64,000 bases of DNA from the NCBI RefSeq assembly GCF_029224025.1, contig NZ_CP119392.1, positions 2,317,001-2,381,000 on the forward strand, read 5' to 3'. The DNA comes from Rhodanobacter sp. AS-Z3. GTDB lineage: Bacteria; Pseudomonadota; Gammaproteobacteria; Xanthomonadales; Rhodanobacteraceae. Under the pieces are notes generated by a model. That model ran no database searches and was not told where the DNA came from. It saw only the letters and a list, made by a program, of their open reading frames with translations. The first letter of the stretch is position 1. Each line of letters starts with the position of its first letter. Positions 32,916-41,994 of the stretch are shown here, in pieces. A program made the translations under genes and the position numbers.

Positions 32916-34019
32916 ATGACCGATTCAAGCGCTATCGATCCCCAGACCCCGTTGAGCGAGATGCGCGAGCGCATCGACAGCATTGACCGGCAGATCCAGC
33001 AGCTTATTTCCGAGCGCGCCAATCACGCGCGCACCGTGGCCAAGGTCAAGGGTGAAGGGCTTTCGGCGATTGACTACTACCGCCCGGAGCGGGAAGCGCA
33101 TGTCTTGCGCATGGTGGTGGATCGCAACCATGGTCCGTTGTCCGACACCGAAGTGGTGCGCCTGTTCCGCGAAATCATGTCCTCGTGCCTGGCGCAGGAA
33201 GACCCGCTGAAGATCGGATTCCTGGGGCCGGAAGGCACCTTCAGCGAGCAGGCCGTGCGCAAGCATTTCGGTCATGCCGCCTATGGCTTGCCGCTGGGCA
33301 GTATCGAAGAGGTTTTCCAGGAAGTGGCGGCTGGCCATGCTGACTTCGGCGTGGTGCCGGTGGAAAATTCCGGGCAGGGCATGATCCAGATGACGCTGGA
33401 CATGTTCCTCACCTCCGAGGCCACCATCTGCGGTGAAATCGAGTTGCGCGTGCACCAGTGTCTGCATTCGCGCAGTGGCAAGCTGGAAGACGTGCGTCGC
33501 GTGTACGCGCATGCGCAGTCGTTGCAACAGTGCAAAACGTGGCTGCGCATCAATTTGCCGAATGTTGAGTGCGTTGCTGTATCGAGCAATGCCGAGGCAG
33601 CGCGACTGGCCGTGCATGCCGACGATGTGGCGGCGATTGCCGGAGAGACGGCGGGCAAGGTCTATCGACTGAAAACCGTGGCCAGGGGTATCGAGGATCG
33701 CGCCGACAACACCACACGCTTCCTGGTGATTGGGCGCTCGCTGTTCCCGCCTTCAGGCAATGACCGCACCTCGTTGCTGATCACCGTGAACGATAAGCCA
33801 GGTGCCTTGTACGACGTGCTCAGTCCGTTTGCCAAGCACGGCGTCAGCCTGAACCGCATCGAGTCGCGACCGGCGCACACCGGTAAGTGGCAGTACGCGT
33901 TCTTCATCGACGTGTCCGGGCATATCGACGAAGGTTCGTTGCGTGCAGCGGTGCAGGACATTGGCGAATCGACGGCGACCGTGCGCGTGCTCGGTTCCTA
34001 TCCGGTGGCGTTGCCTTGA
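32916..34019 (+). CDS. pheA: Chorismate mutase / prephenate dehydratase (P-protein)
   Basis: Bifunctional enzyme of phenylalanine synthesis. From ATG 32916 it has 367 residues: an AroQ chorismate mutase domain (about 10-95, MRERIDSIDRQIQQLISERA), a prephenate dehydratase domain (about 100-280, GFLGPEGTFSEQA and the TTRFLVIG motif) and a C-terminal ACT domain (about 290-365) with the LNRIESRP segment that binds phenylalanine. Feedback inhibition is therefore expected. The stop overlaps the aroA start. Confidence 0.95.
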   Translation: MTDSSAIDPQTPLSEMRERIDSIDRQIQQLISERANHARTVAKVKGEGLSAIDYYRPEREAHVLRMVVDRNHGPLSDTEVVRLFREIMSSCLAQEDPLKIGFLGPEGTFSEQAVRKHFGHAAYGLPLGSIEEVFQEVAAGHADFGVVPVENSGQGMIQMTLDMFLTSEATICGEIELRVHQCLHSRSGKLEDVRRVYAHAQSLQQCKTWLRINLPNVECVAVSSNAEAARLAVHADDVAAIAGETAGKVYRLKTVARGIEDRADNTTRFLVIGRSLFPPSGNDRTSLLITVNDKPGALYDVLSPFAKHGVSLNRIESRPAHTGKWQYAFFIDVSGHIDEGSLRAAVQDIGESTATVRVLGSYPVALP

Positions 34020-35326
34020 GCGGGCAACGGGACTGGAGCAGCCGTCCGGGTGGCGCGCTGCATGGCAGTTTGCAGGTGCCGGGCGACAAGTCGGTGTCCC
34101 ATCGCGCGTTGATGCTGGCTTCGATCGCCGAAGGCAGTTCGCGCATTCGCGGGTTCCTTGAAGGCGAAGATACCCGCGCCACTGCCGCGGTGTTGACCCA
34201 GTTGGGCGTGCGGATCGAGACGCCGTCGTCCGGCGAACGGCTGGTGCACGGCGTGGGCCTGCATGGCCTTCGCGGCACGACGCAGCCGCTGGATTGCGGC
34301 AACGCGGGCACCGGCATGCGTTTGCTGGCGGGTTTGCTGGCGGGGCAGGCGTTCGACAGTCGTCTGATGGGTGACGCCTCCCTGTCGAAACGTCCGATGC
34401 GTCGGGTGACGGAGCCGCTCGCTTCGATGGGCGCACGCATCGATACGCGTGACGGCCTGCCGCCGCTGGATATTCACGGTGGCCAACCGTTGCGCGGCAT
34501 CCGTTACGAGTTGCCGGTGGCCAGCGCCCAGGTGAAGTCGGCGCTGCTGCTGGCTGGGCTGTATGCGGCAGGTGAAACCGAGATCATCGAACCGCATCCG
34601 ACCCGTGATTACACCGAACGCATGCTCGCTGCGTTCGGCTGGCCCGTCGTCTTTTCGCCGGGTCACGCCACCCTTGAAGGTGGCCATGCACTACGCGCCA
34701 CCGACGTCGATGTGCCGGCCGACTTTTCCTCGGCCGCGTTTTTCCTCGTTGCAGCCAGCATCGTTCCGGGTTCTGAACTGCGTCTACAGAGCGTCGGGCT
34801 CAATCCGCGTCGTACCGGTTTGCTGCAAGCGCTGCAGTTGATGGGGGCCGATATCACGATCGAACGTGAGCGTGAGGCAGGTGGCGAACCGGTCGGTGAC
34901 CTGTTGGTACGTCATGCCCCGCTGCACGGCATCGAGTTACCCGAGGCGATCGTGCCGGACATGATCGACGAGTTGCCCGTGTTGTTCATCGCGGCGGCCG
35001 TCGCCAGTGGCCGCACGATCATTCGCGGAGCGGCCGAGCTGCGGGTGAAAGAGTCTGATCGCATCGCAACCATGGCCACCGGGTTGCGCGCGCTGGGTGC
35101 GCAGATCGAGGAAACTCCCGATGGGGCGATCATCCAGGGTGGTCGACTCGGTGGTGGCGTCATTGAAACCCATCTCGACCATCGCATCGCGATGAGCTTT
35201 GCGGTCGCCGGGCTGGTGGCTGCGGCGCCGGTTCGAATCAACGATTGCGGCCATGTCGCGACATCGTTCCCGGGCTTTCTGGCGTTGGCCAATGGTTGCG
35301 GCTTCAAGCTGGGCGATGCCGGCTGA
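34016..35326 (+). CDS. aroA: 3-phosphoshikimate 1-carboxyvinyltransferase (EPSP synthase)
   Basis: Makes EPSP from shikimate-3-phosphate and phosphoenolpyruvate. The start is the TTG at 34016 that overlaps the pheA stop (TTGA); no ATG or GTG is available before the conserved VPGDKSVSHRAL (Lys25). 436 residues. GNAGTGMR, SAQVKSALLLAGL, RDYTERML, and DEFP-like DMIDELPV and LRVKESDR motifs are present. SAQ-x-K and GDKS resemble the class II enzymes, an inference only. Confidence 0.94.
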   Translation: MSGQRDWSSRPGGALHGSLQVPGDKSVSHRALMLASIAEGSSRIRGFLEGEDTRATAAVLTQLGVRIETPSSGERLVHGVGLHGLRGTTQPLDCGNAGTGMRLLAGLLAGQAFDSRLMGDASLSKRPMRRVTEPLASMGARIDTRDGLPPLDIHGGQPLRGIRYELPVASAQVKSALLLAGLYAAGETEIIEPHPTRDYTERMLAAFGWPVVFSPGHATLEGGHALRATDVDVPADFSSAAFFLVAASIVPGSELRLQSVGLNPRRTGLLQALQLMGADITIEREREAGGEPVGDLLVRHAPLHGIELPEAIVPDMIDELPVLFIAAAVASGRTIIRGAAELRVKESDRIATMATGLRALGAQIEETPDGAIIQGGRLGGGVIETHLDHRIAMSFAVAGLVAAAPVRINDCGHVATSFPGFLALANGCGFKLGDAG

Positions 35327-35389
35327 GCCGTCGCCGCCGCAGCATGTATCTTGGCGGCAACCTTGAGTCCGTTATTGAAGGCATTGTCC

Positions 35390-36169
35390 ATGTCGAACAT
35401 CGTCGCTCCGTTCATTGTCGCCATTCCCGCCCGATTTGGTTCAACCCGCCTGCCGGGCAAGCCACTGCGCGAAATCGGTGGCGTACCGATGGTGGTTAGG
35501 GTGGCCCACCGTGCGCTGCAGGCCGGCGCCGTCCAGGTGGTAGTGGCGGTGGATGATCAGCGCATTGCCGATGCGCTGGCGGGGCAGCCCGGCATCGAGA
35601 TCTGCATGACCCGTACAGACCATGCTTCCGGCAGCGACCGGCTAGCCGAGTGTGCGCAGCACTACGGCTGGAGTAATGACAGCATCGTGGTCAACCTGCA
35701 GGGTGACGAGCCATTTGCACCCGCAGCGGGGATTCGTGCGGTAGCGCAAGCACTGGTCGATGACGATGCGCCGATGGCAACACTGGCCACGGCCATTGTC
35801 GATGCAGAGGAACTGTTCGACCCCAATGCGGTGAAGTTGGTGTGCGCCGTTGGCGGTCGTGCGCTTTATTTCAGTCGCGCGCCGATGCCATGGGCACGTG
35901 ATGCGTTTGCTGGTGATCGCACGGTGCTGCCAGCTGGCCTGCCGTTTCTGCGGCATATCGGCATCTACGCCTATCGCGCCGGCTTCCTCGATCGCTATAC
36001 GCGCTTGTCGCGCACGCCGCTGGAGCAGATCGAATCGCTGGAGCAGTTGCGCGTGCTTGAACACGGTCACGCGATCGCCGTGCGGCTGACCCCCGAGCCG
36101 TTCCCGCCAGGGATCGACACCGAGGCCGATCTGATTCGTGCCGAGCAATGGTTGAGCGCGAGGCACTGA
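35390..36169 (+). CDS. kdsB: 3-deoxy-manno-octulosonate cytidylyltransferase
   Basis: Activates Kdo as CMP-Kdo for lipopolysaccharide inner-core synthesis. 259 residues from ATG 35390 (GAAGG 9 nt upstream). [33 protein letters not shown], the YFSRAPMPW segment and the C-terminal [12 protein letters not shown] are characteristic. Confidence 0.95.
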   Translation: MSNIVAPFIVAIPARFGSTRLPGKPLREIGGVPMVVRVAHRALQAGAVQVVVAVDDQRIADALAGQPGIEICMTRTDHASGSDRLAECAQHYGWSNDSIVVNLQGDEPFAPAAGIRAVAQALVDDDAPMATLATAIVDAEELFDPNAVKLVCAVGGRALYFSRAPMPWARDAFAGDRTVLPAGLPFLRHIGIYAYRAGFLDRYTRLSRTPLEQIESLEQLRVLEHGHAIAVRLTPEPFPPGIDTEADLIRAEQWLSARH

Positions 36170-36207
36170 GCCACCATATCGGGCGCGTCGCCATCTAGAA
36201 TCGAGCC

Positions 36208-38034
36208 ATGCAACCCGCGCAACTCCCACCGTTCGACGGCAAGGCCTTCGTCCGCACGCTCACTTCCGCGCCGGGCGTCTATCGTCACTTCGACGCTGCC
36301 GGCGAACTGCTTTACGTGGGCAAGGCGGGCAACCTCAAGAAGCGGGTCAGCAGTTATTTCCTGAAGCCGCGGATGGAACCGCGCATCGCCGCGATGGTGG
36401 CGCAGATTGCCCGCGTCGAAATCACCGTAACGCGCACCGAGGGCGAAGCGCTGCTGCTGGAATCACAGCTGATCAAGTCGCTGAAGCCGCGTTACAACAT
36501 CCTGCTGCGCGACGACAAAAGCTATCCCTACATCTACCTGTCCACTGGCGAGGACTATCCGCGGCTGGCCTTCCACCGCGGCGCGAAGAATTTGCCGGGG
36601 CGTTATTTCGGGCCGTATCCAAGTACCTATGCGGTGCGCGAAAGCCTCAGCCTGATGCAGAAGTTGTTCAAGGTACGCCAATGTGAGGACAGCTATTTCC
36701 GCAACCGTACGCGGCCGTGCCTGCAATACCAGATCGGCCGCTGCAGCGCGCCCTGCGTCGGCTTGATCAGTGTCGAGGACTATCGCAACGACGTGCGCCA
36801 TGCCGAGATGTTCCTGGAAGGGCGCAGCAACGCGGTGATCGACGAACTGGCCGAGGCGATGGAGCAGGCCAGCCATGCGCTGCAATTCGAGCGTGCCGCG
36901 AAACTGCGCGATCAAGTGGCGGCAATGCGCCAACTGCAGGCACAGCATCATGTGCAAGGCGCCAGCGCCGACATGGACGTGATTGCCTGCCGGATCGAAG
37001 CGGGCATGGCCTGTGTCAGCGTGCTGTTCTTCCGTGACGGCATCAGCCTGGGCACGCGCGAGTTCTTTCCGCGACTGCCACTGGATGCCGAGCCGGCGGA
37101 TGTGCTGGCGCAATTCATCGCGCAGTACTACCTCGACCGGCCGGTGCCGCGTGAACTGATTCTCGGCGAGGTGCTGGCCGACCGCGAGATCCTCGCCGAA
37201 TTGCTGAGCCAGCATGCCGGTCGCGCGGTGGAACTGAAATCCAGTGTGCGCGGCGACCGTGCGCAGTTCCTGCAGATGGCCGAGCGCAATGCACAAGCCT
37301 CGCTGACGGCGCGTCTGGCCAGTCGCCAGACCCTGGGCGCACGATTCGACGATCTACAGAAAGTATTGGGTCTGGAAGCACCTCCTCGTCGCATCGAGTG
37401 TTTCGACATAAGCCACACGATGGGCGAACTCACGGTGGCCTCATGCGTGGTGTTTGGTGCAGAAGGGCCGGAGAAGTCGCACTACCGGCGCTTCAATATT
37501 GCCGGCATCACCCCGGGCGACGATTACGCGGCGATGCATCAGGCGCTGACTCGACGCTTCCGCAAGGTTGCCGAAGGTGAGGGCGCGCGGCCGGACGTGT
37601 TGTTGATTGATGGCGGTGGCGGGCAGGTGGCGCAGGCGCTCGACGTATTGCGCGAACTTGGCGTCAACGGAATACAGGTCATTGGCGTGGCGAAAGGGCC
37701 GGGCCGGCGAGCGGGCGAGGAAACGCTGGTGTTGGCGGACACGGGGCGCGAACTGCACCCGGGCTCGGCGTCACCGGCACTGCACCTGGTGGCGGCGGTG
37801 CGTGACGAGGCTCATCGTTTCGCCATCAGTGGTCATCGCAAACGTCGTGAGAAGGCGCGCGAGCACAGCGTGCTGGAAGACGTGCCAGGTGTGGGGGCAA
37901 GGCGGCGCTCGGCGCTGCTGAAGGCGTTTGGCGGCATGCAGGGCGTCGAAGGTGCCGGTGTCGAGGAGTTGATGCAGGTAAGAGGCATTGACCGTGGGCT
38001 CGCTGAACGGATCTACGCCAGCCTGCATGGCTGA
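36208..38034 (+). CDS. uvrC: Excinuclease ABC subunit C
   Basis: Dual-incision nuclease of nucleotide excision repair. 608 residues: an N-terminal GIY-YIG domain (GVYRHFDAAGELLYVGKAGNLKKRV, about 20-48), a cysteine-containing segment CLQYQIGRCSAPCVG, the UVR motif that binds UvrB (about 205-240), an RNase H-like C-terminal nuclease (RRIECFDISHTMG, LLIDGGGGQV) and two helix-hairpin-helix motifs at the end. Confidence 0.95.
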   Translation: MQPAQLPPFDGKAFVRTLTSAPGVYRHFDAAGELLYVGKAGNLKKRVSSYFLKPRMEPRIAAMVAQIARVEITVTRTEGEALLLESQLIKSLKPRYNILLRDDKSYPYIYLSTGEDYPRLAFHRGAKNLPGRYFGPYPSTYAVRESLSLMQKLFKVRQCEDSYFRNRTRPCLQYQIGRCSAPCVGLISVEDYRNDVRHAEMFLEGRSNAVIDELAEAMEQASHALQFERAAKLRDQVAAMRQLQAQHHVQGASADMDVIACRIEAGMACVSVLFFRDGISLGTREFFPRLPLDAEPADVLAQFIAQYYLDRPVPRELILGEVLADREILAELLSQHAGRAVELKSSVRGDRAQFLQMAERNAQASLTARLASRQTLGARFDDLQKVLGLEAPPRRIECFDISHTMGELTVASCVVFGAEGPEKSHYRRFNIAGITPGDDYAAMHQALTRRFRKVAEGEGARPDVLLIDGGGGQVAQALDVLRELGVNGIQVIGVAKGPGRRAGEETLVLADTGRELHPGSASPALHLVAAVRDEAHRFAISGHRKRREKAREHSVLEDVPGVGARRRSALLKAFGGMQGVEGAGVEELMQVRGIDRGLAERIYASLHG

Positions 38035-38105
38035 ATTGCGGCAAACCTTCGACTCGGCAAGCGCGTGCTGGCGTGCGAAACTGCAGCAAATTCTCGGGAT
38101 AACTC

Positions 38106-38717
38106 ATGCGCATCAACCTGCCGACCTGGCTGACCCTGTTTCGCGTGGCACTGTTGCCGGTGATGGTGGTGGTTTTTTATCTGCCGTTCCCCGGTCACAA
38201 CATCACCGCGGCCATCGTGTTCGTGCTGGCCGCGTTTACCGACTGGCTGGATGGTTACCTGGCGCGAAGGATGAATCTCACCTCGGCGTTCGGTGCTTTC
38301 CTCGATCCGGTGGCTGACAAGTTGATGGTGGCGGTGACCCTGTTCCTGCTGGTGGAGGCGCACCGTGGTGGATGGCCGGGTGTGCTGATGGCGGTGACGG
38401 CAGCAATTATTGTCGGTCGCGAAATCAGCGTTTCCGCCTTGCGCGAGTGGATGGCTGAAATCGGCATGCGCGCGACGGTCAAGGTTGCGTTCATCGGCAA
38501 GCTCAAGACGGTGATGCAGATGGTTGCGCTGGTGGTGCTGATCGTGCAGCACGAGAAGGCTGCCGAGGCACTGCGGCTGTACCACATTGGCGAAGCTTTG
38601 CTGGTGATTGCCGGCATACTCACCATCTGGTCTGGCCTCAGTTATCTGCGCGCCGCGTGGCCGATTCTCAGTGGCGAGACACCGCAGCCGCGGCCGGTCG
38701 AAAGGGACGATATCTGA
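38106..38717 (+). CDS. pgsA: CDP-diacylglycerol-glycerol-3-phosphate 3-phosphatidyltransferase
   Basis: Integral membrane enzyme that starts phosphatidylglycerol synthesis. 203 residues with several membrane helices and the CDP-alcohol phosphotransferase signature: DWLDGYLARR followed by FGAFLDPVADK (the DG-AR-G-D-D pattern). The uvrC-pgsA order followed by tRNA-Gly and tRNA-Cys is the same as in many gammaproteobacteria. Confidence 0.93.
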   Translation: MRINLPTWLTLFRVALLPVMVVVFYLPFPGHNITAAIVFVLAAFTDWLDGYLARRMNLTSAFGAFLDPVADKLMVAVTLFLLVEAHRGGWPGVLMAVTAAIIVGREISVSALREWMAEIGMRATVKVAFIGKLKTVMQMVALVVLIVQHEKAAEALRLYHIGEALLVIAGILTIWSGLSYLRAAWPILSGETPQPRPVERDDI

Positions 38718-38747
38718 GCGTCCCTCGATCTTGGTATCGATCCGGGC

Positions 38748-38775
38748 TTGACGATCGGCATTCACGTATTAGAAT
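38748..38775 (+). promoter_or_regulatory. Promoter of the first tRNA-Gly
   Basis: TTGACG (38748-38753), 16-bp spacer, TAGAAT (38770-38775), ending 13 nt before the tRNA. Confidence 0.75.
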
Positions 38776-38788
38776 GCGCGGCTCCAAT

Positions 38789-38864
<76 letters not shown>

Positions 38865-38949
38865 GTTCAAAGACAGGGCCCTGACATGTTCGGGGCCTTG
38901 TTGTATCGGAACCAGGATGAATCTCGTCAGGAATATGTTGTCGAGGCTA

Positions 38950-38977
38950 TTCACAAGTCACTTCGTTCTGGTATGAT
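38950..38977 (+). promoter_or_regulatory. Promoter of the second tRNA-Gly
   Basis: TTCACA (38950-38955), 16-bp spacer, TATGAT (38972-38977), ending 13 nt before the second tRNA-Gly; the same geometry as the first promoter. Confidence 0.6.
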
Positions 38978-38990
38978 TCCGGGCTCAGAT

Positions 38991-39066
<76 letters not shown>

Positions 39067-39078
39067 GTTTCAACGCAG

Positions 39079-39107
39079 AACCTCGGCTTTCCGGGGTTTT
39101 GTTTTTT
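39079..39107 (+). terminator. Terminator after the second tRNA-Gly
   Basis: ACCTCGG - CTTT - CCGGGGT stem (one T-G pair) followed by TTTGTTTTTT, 13 nt after the tRNA. Confidence 0.75.
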
Positions 39108-39149
39108 AGAGACAAGCTGCGATCATCATGGTCGCGCTCACGAAGCAAT

Positions 39150-39223
39150 GGCCTGGTGGCAGAGTGGTCATGCAGCGGACTGCAAATCCGCGTACGCCGG
39201 TTCGATTCCGACCTAGGCCTCCA
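39150..39223 (+). tRNA. tRNA-Cys (anticodon GCA), probable phage attachment site
   Basis: 74-nt cloverleaf: acceptor GGCCTGG with CTAGGCC (one G-T pair), anticodon loop CTGCAAA (GCA), T-loop GTTCGATTC, encoded CCA. The integrase gene begins 145 nt downstream, and phage genes follow without interruption, so the 3' half of this tRNA is the likely attL core. The matching attR lies outside the window and could not be compared. Confidence 0.95.
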
Positions 39224-39239
39224 TTGCAATCAACGACTT

Positions 39240-39262
39240 AGCGCCTATATGGCGCTTTTTCT
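39240..39262 (+). terminator. Terminator after tRNA-Cys
   Basis: AGCGCC - TATAT - GGCGCT followed by TTTTCTTT, 16 nt after the tRNA. It would separate host tRNA transcription from the integrase. Confidence 0.75.
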
Positions 39263-39301
39263 TTGCCTGTAATCCGGCGATTGTGGTACAAAATCGGGCG
39301 C

Positions 39302-39325
39302 TTGCCACCCGTTTTTGGGTGGCAA
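39302..39325. repeat. Inverted repeat in the attachment region
   Basis: TTGCCACCC - GTTTTT - GGGTGGCAA, a perfect 9-bp inverted repeat between tRNA-Cys and the integrase. It may be an integrase arm-type or excisionase-binding site, or a hairpin in the int leader. Confidence 0.5.
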
Positions 39326-39367
39326 ACTCGCGTTAGCTTCTCAATTATCCGTGTACGGGGGTTTTCG

Positions 39368-40489
39368 ATGGCCATGAAACGGCGGCGTGGTGACGCCTGG
39401 CATTACACGGTGAAGCGGGCGGGGTTGTTGCCGCGACCGTTGTATTTGAGTTTCACGGATGAGGCGGAGGGCGATGAGTATGTGCGCCGGGTGGAAGCGT
39501 TGCTGGATCGCGGCGTGGTGCCCGATGAGTTCGGGGCGAAGCGTGAGTTGCGCCCGACGCTGCGCGATGGCGTGCGGCGGTATCTGGCGGGGCAGCATGT
39601 GGCGGCGGATGATCCGAAGGTGTTGGGCGTAGTGTTACAGCGATTGCCGATGGATATGCGTCTGGCCGAGTTGTCGTTTACGTGGGCGACGCGCTGGGTG
39701 GGTGAGTTGAAGCGCAAGCAGAATCTGGCACCGTCGACGATTCGCAAGCATGTGGGCGCGTTGTCGCGTTGTCTGGACTGGCTGGCTGGGCATGGTGATG
39801 TGCCGTTCAACGCGTTGCGCTCGCTGCCGAAGGGCTACGCGAGTTACACGCCGGATGATGCGGCGGCCGTCGCGCAGGTGGAGGGCGTGGCGAAGGATGA
39901 TGTTGAGCGCGATCGGCGGCTGGAGCTGGGCGAGGAAGCGCGGATCCGTGCGGTGCTGGACGGCATGCGGCCGGATGATCGGCAACGAGCGCTGGAGTTG
40001 CGTGAGGCGGACGCGCTGCGGCTGCTGTTTGAGATGGCGCTGGAGTCGGCGATGCGGATGCGCGAGATGTTCACGTTGTCGGTCGATCAGGTCGACTTGA
40101 AGCGTCGCACGATCTTCCTGGACAAGACGAAGAATGGAAGCAAGCGCCAGGTGCCGATCACGACTGTGTTGCGGACGCAGTTGGCGGTACGGTTGAAGAG
40201 TGCGGAGCCCGGTGAGCTGGTGTTTCCGTGGTGGGATGGCGACGCCCGCCTGCCGAGCTTGCGGCGGACCACGTCGCTGCTGTCACGGCAGTTTGCGCGG
40301 GTGTTCAGCGCGGCGAAATGCGAGGGGCTGCACTTTCATGATCTTCGGCATGAGGCGACCAGCCGTCTGTTTGAGCGGACGAAGCTGAGCGATCTGGAAA
40401 TTGCCAAGATAACGGGACATAAAAGCCTGGCGCAGCTGGCGCGGTATGCGAACCTGCGCGGGTCCAACTTGGCGGCTCGGCTGTGGTAA
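39368..40489 (+). CDS. int: Phage tyrosine recombinase (integrase)
   Basis: Site-specific recombinase presumed to integrate the phage at tRNA-Cys. From ATG 39368 it has 373 residues: an N-terminal arm and core-binding domain (about 65-150) and a catalytic domain with the first Arg in ESAMRMREMFTLS, a Lys in DKTKNGSKRQVPI, HDLRH, GHKS and the nucleophile Tyr in LARYANLR. It lacks the extra helix insertion that marks integron integrases, so it is not IntI. It reads toward, and is convergent with, the gene at 40522. Confidence 0.93.
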   Translation: MAMKRRRGDAWHYTVKRAGLLPRPLYLSFTDEAEGDEYVRRVEALLDRGVVPDEFGAKRELRPTLRDGVRRYLAGQHVAADDPKVLGVVLQRLPMDMRLAELSFTWATRWVGELKRKQNLAPSTIRKHVGALSRCLDWLAGHGDVPFNALRSLPKGYASYTPDDAAAVAQVEGVAKDDVERDRRLELGEEARIRAVLDGMRPDDRQRALELREADALRLLFEMALESAMRMREMFTLSVDQVDLKRRTIFLDKTKNGSKRQVPITTVLRTQLAVRLKSAEPGELVFPWWDGDARLPSLRRTTSLLSRQFARVFSAAKCEGLHFHDLRHEATSRLFERTKLSDLEIAKITGHKSLAQLARYANLRGSNLAARLW

Positions 40490-40521
40490 CTGCTTGGGCA
40501 TAGCTGCTGCTGCCCGGCGGA

Positions 40522-40830
40522 TCATTCGCCGCCGTTATTTCGTGGACTCAACAGGCGCGGAAGTGCGCGGCGAAGACCGTCGAGCACCCGCGACCAGCCG
40601 ATGCCAGCGTGCCACTCCGCGCCGTTGACCACGGCGCGGTAGCTATCGATGCGCCGCGTTCGGAATAGCTCGATCGTGTGGATAGTCGGCTCGGCGTCGT
40701 CGAAGTCTTCGATCGTGATACGGCGGCGGAGAAGTGGCGGCTGCCATGTGGGCGGGCGCTGATCTCCGGGCGCGATGTCGGGGCGGTGGCGATCGCGCCT
40801 GGCTTGGTACTTCCGTGTGCGTCGGTACAT
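40522..40830 (-). CDS. Phage protein of unknown function, last gene of the leftward operon
   Basis: 102 residues, basic N-terminus and a folded-looking core (ITIEDFDDAEPTIHTIELFRTRRIDSYRAVV region, WHAGIGWSRVLDGLRRAL). GAAGG lies 6-7 nt before the ATG. It has the strand of all other early leftward genes. The array of cassettes starts only 30 nt upstream of its start codon, so the cassettes separate it from the rest of its operon. Confidence 0.6.
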   Translation of the reverse strand: MYRRTRKYQARRDRHRPDIAPGDQRPPTWQPPLLRRRITIEDFDDAEPTIHTIELFRTRRIDSYRAVVNGAEWHAGIGWSRVLDGLRRALPRLLSPRNNGGE

Positions 40831-40887
40831 GACAGACCTTCAGCGGTTCGGATAATGAGGGTTAGACCTTACAAGGAACACCTCTCC

Positions 40888-41103
40888 ATGGTCGTAAAGA
40901 AAAAGCGTGAAGGTTTTGGCCTTGAAATGAAAACGTTCGAGGGTGAGGACGGTAATTCGTACTTGGTCTTTCGTACTGGCACAGGCTCCTTCCATGTGTT
41001 CATGGAGGTCGAGGCTAAAGAGGCTGCGCGTCAGTGCGGAGCCACTTCCGGCAAGAACACTCGTGGTATGTGGTCGGATGTCTGGCGCGGCGGTAAGGTC
41101 TAA
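40888..41103 (+). CDS. Cassette 1 protein, unknown function
   Basis: 71 residues (MVVKKKREGFGLEMKTFEGE...). It is the only cassette gene in canonical orientation: the TAA stop is part of the R'' box GTCTAAC of its own attC at its right. A weak AAGGA lies about 11 nt upstream of ATG 40888. The product is mixed alpha/beta in pattern with no family I recognise. Confidence 0.6.
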   Translation: MVVKKKREGFGLEMKTFEGEDGNSYLVFRTGTGSFHVFMEVEAKEAARQCGATSGKNTRGMWSDVWRGGKV

Positions 41104-41153
41104 CATCTCATCCAAGCGGACGGCTGCGCCGCCGCTTAATTCCAGCGTTAGGC
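41098..41153 (+). repeat. attC site 1
   Basis: R'' GTCTAAC at 41098-41104 and R' GTTAGGC at 41147-41153, with arms CCAAGCGGACGGC and GCCGCCGCTTAAT. The R'' complements GTTAGAC at the start of the same cassette (40861). Confidence 0.85.
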
Positions 41154-41154
41154 G

Positions 41155-41373
41155 TCACTTGTAGCGTTCGGCGTAGGTGCCGTCTTCTAACCACTTCATT
41201 CGCTTCGTCGCCCTGCTCAGCGCAGCACCGGGAGTAGCGCACTTGTTCGGCATCCCGCAGAACTCGTGTCTCACGCCTTTGTGTGTAATTGCAAAGCGCC
41301 ACGGGTATGGGTGCACTAGATCGCCGTAATCGTCACGGATCAGTTCAATTGAGGTTGCGCGTTCGTCTTTCAT
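41155..41373 (-). CDS. Cassette 2 protein, unknown function
   Basis: 72 residues (MKDERATSIELIRDDYGDLVHPY...), containing WRFAITHKGVRHEFC and ending WLEDGTYAERYK. The gene runs on the minus strand, against the attC orientation; its stop lies immediately inside the left cassette boundary and its start about 26 nt from the right one, so it fills the cassette. GGGA about 8 nt upstream may be the ribosome-binding site. No family recognised. Confidence 0.65.
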   Translation of the reverse strand: MKDERATSIELIRDDYGDLVHPYPWRFAITHKGVRHEFCGMPNKCATPGAALSRATKRMKWLEDGTYAERYK

Positions 41374-41392
41374 TTGAGTTCCCGTAGGTGCC

Positions 41393-41455
41393 GCCTAACA
41401 CTGCGGTCAAGCGGACCGGCGAAAAGCCGCCGGCCGCTTACCTCAAGGGTTAGGC
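41393..41455 (+). repeat. attC site 2
   Basis: 63 bp; R'' GCCTAAC 41393-41399, R' GTTAGGC 41449-41455; arms TCAAGCGGACCGGC and GCCGGCCGCTTACC around a GAAAAGCC loop. It belongs to the same subtype as attC 6. Confidence 0.85.
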
Positions 41456-41679
41456 CGCTGTGGCGGTTCCTCCGTCAGACGCCAGTCTGTTTTGCTACTG
41501 TCCATGAGTTTCGCGGCGGTCTTTCGATTTACAAAGCAACAACCGCATTGCGGGCAAACGACCTGATCGGCGCCTTCAAAGACTTTCTGGGCCGCTTGCT
41601 GGCAGCCAAGACAGTAGTCCACTTGAGGGCTGTTATCACCGCCTGCCAACCCGAATAATTTCATCAACTTTTTTAACAT
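41443..41679 (-). CDS. Cassette 3 protein, small zinc-ribbon protein
   Basis: 78 residues from ATG rc 41679, which has TTGGAG 8 nt upstream. Two CxxC pairs (YCLGCQ and VCPQCGCC) suggest a zinc ribbon. The C-terminal residues RPNP are encoded by the R'' box and spacer of the neighbouring attC, in which the stop lies. Minus strand, against the attC orientation. Confidence 0.65.
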   Translation of the reverse strand: MLKKLMKLFGLAGGDNSPQVDYCLGCQQAAQKVFEGADQVVCPQCGCCFVNRKTAAKLMDSSKTDWRLTEEPPQRPNP

Positions 41680-41707
41680 GCGTTTTCTCCAAGTTCTTGG
41701 CATAGCG

Positions 41708-41764
41708 GCCTAACACGTAGGTCGAGCGGACGGCTTTCAGCCGCCGCTCACCACAGGGTTAGGC
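41708..41764 (+). repeat. attC site 3
   Basis: 57 bp; R'' GCCTAAC 41708-41714, R' GTTAGGC 41758-41764; arms TCGAGCGGACGGC and GCCGCCGCTCACC. ATAGCGGCCTAAC just before and at R'' complements GTTAGGCCGCT at the start of cassette 3. Confidence 0.85.
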
Positions 41765-41973
41765 CGCTCAATGATGTATTCGGGAAACGGCCAGCCTTCT
41801 TCTTCCGTTGCCCGCCTTGCGCCGAGTTCACCCCATCGCGCATTGCACAAGCAACAGTCGCTCGGGTCGGCGCTCACGTCTGCTGGCTGCAGGTCAAGCG
41901 CCGTAGCAAGCTGCCCAACGGTTTCGCACTCAATTGCTTCGCCAGCGCGTATCACGTTCACTTCGGTACACAT
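41737..41973 (-). CDS. Cassette 4 protein, unknown function (duplicated as cassette 8)
   Basis: 78 residues from ATG rc 41973 with a strong GGAGG 6 nt upstream. An acidic protein with a Cys-rich core (SDCCLCNARWGEL) and the tail GWPFPEYIIERPN. The C-terminal residues are read from attC 3. The whole cassette is repeated exactly at 42,929-43,221. Minus strand, against the attC orientation. No family recognised. Confidence 0.7.
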   Translation of the reverse strand: MCTEVNVIRAGEAIECETVGQLATALDLQPADVSADPSDCCLCNARWGELGARRATEEEGWPFPEYIIERPNPVVSGG

Positions 41974-41994
41974 TGCAAACCTCCGGGCAGCGCG

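Noticed and set aside
39368..40489. The tyrosine recombinase as an integron integrase (IntI)
   Set aside because: It lacks the additional helix between the conserved catalytic patches that defines IntI, is adjacent to a tRNA attachment site, and is oriented toward the array rather than away from an attI.
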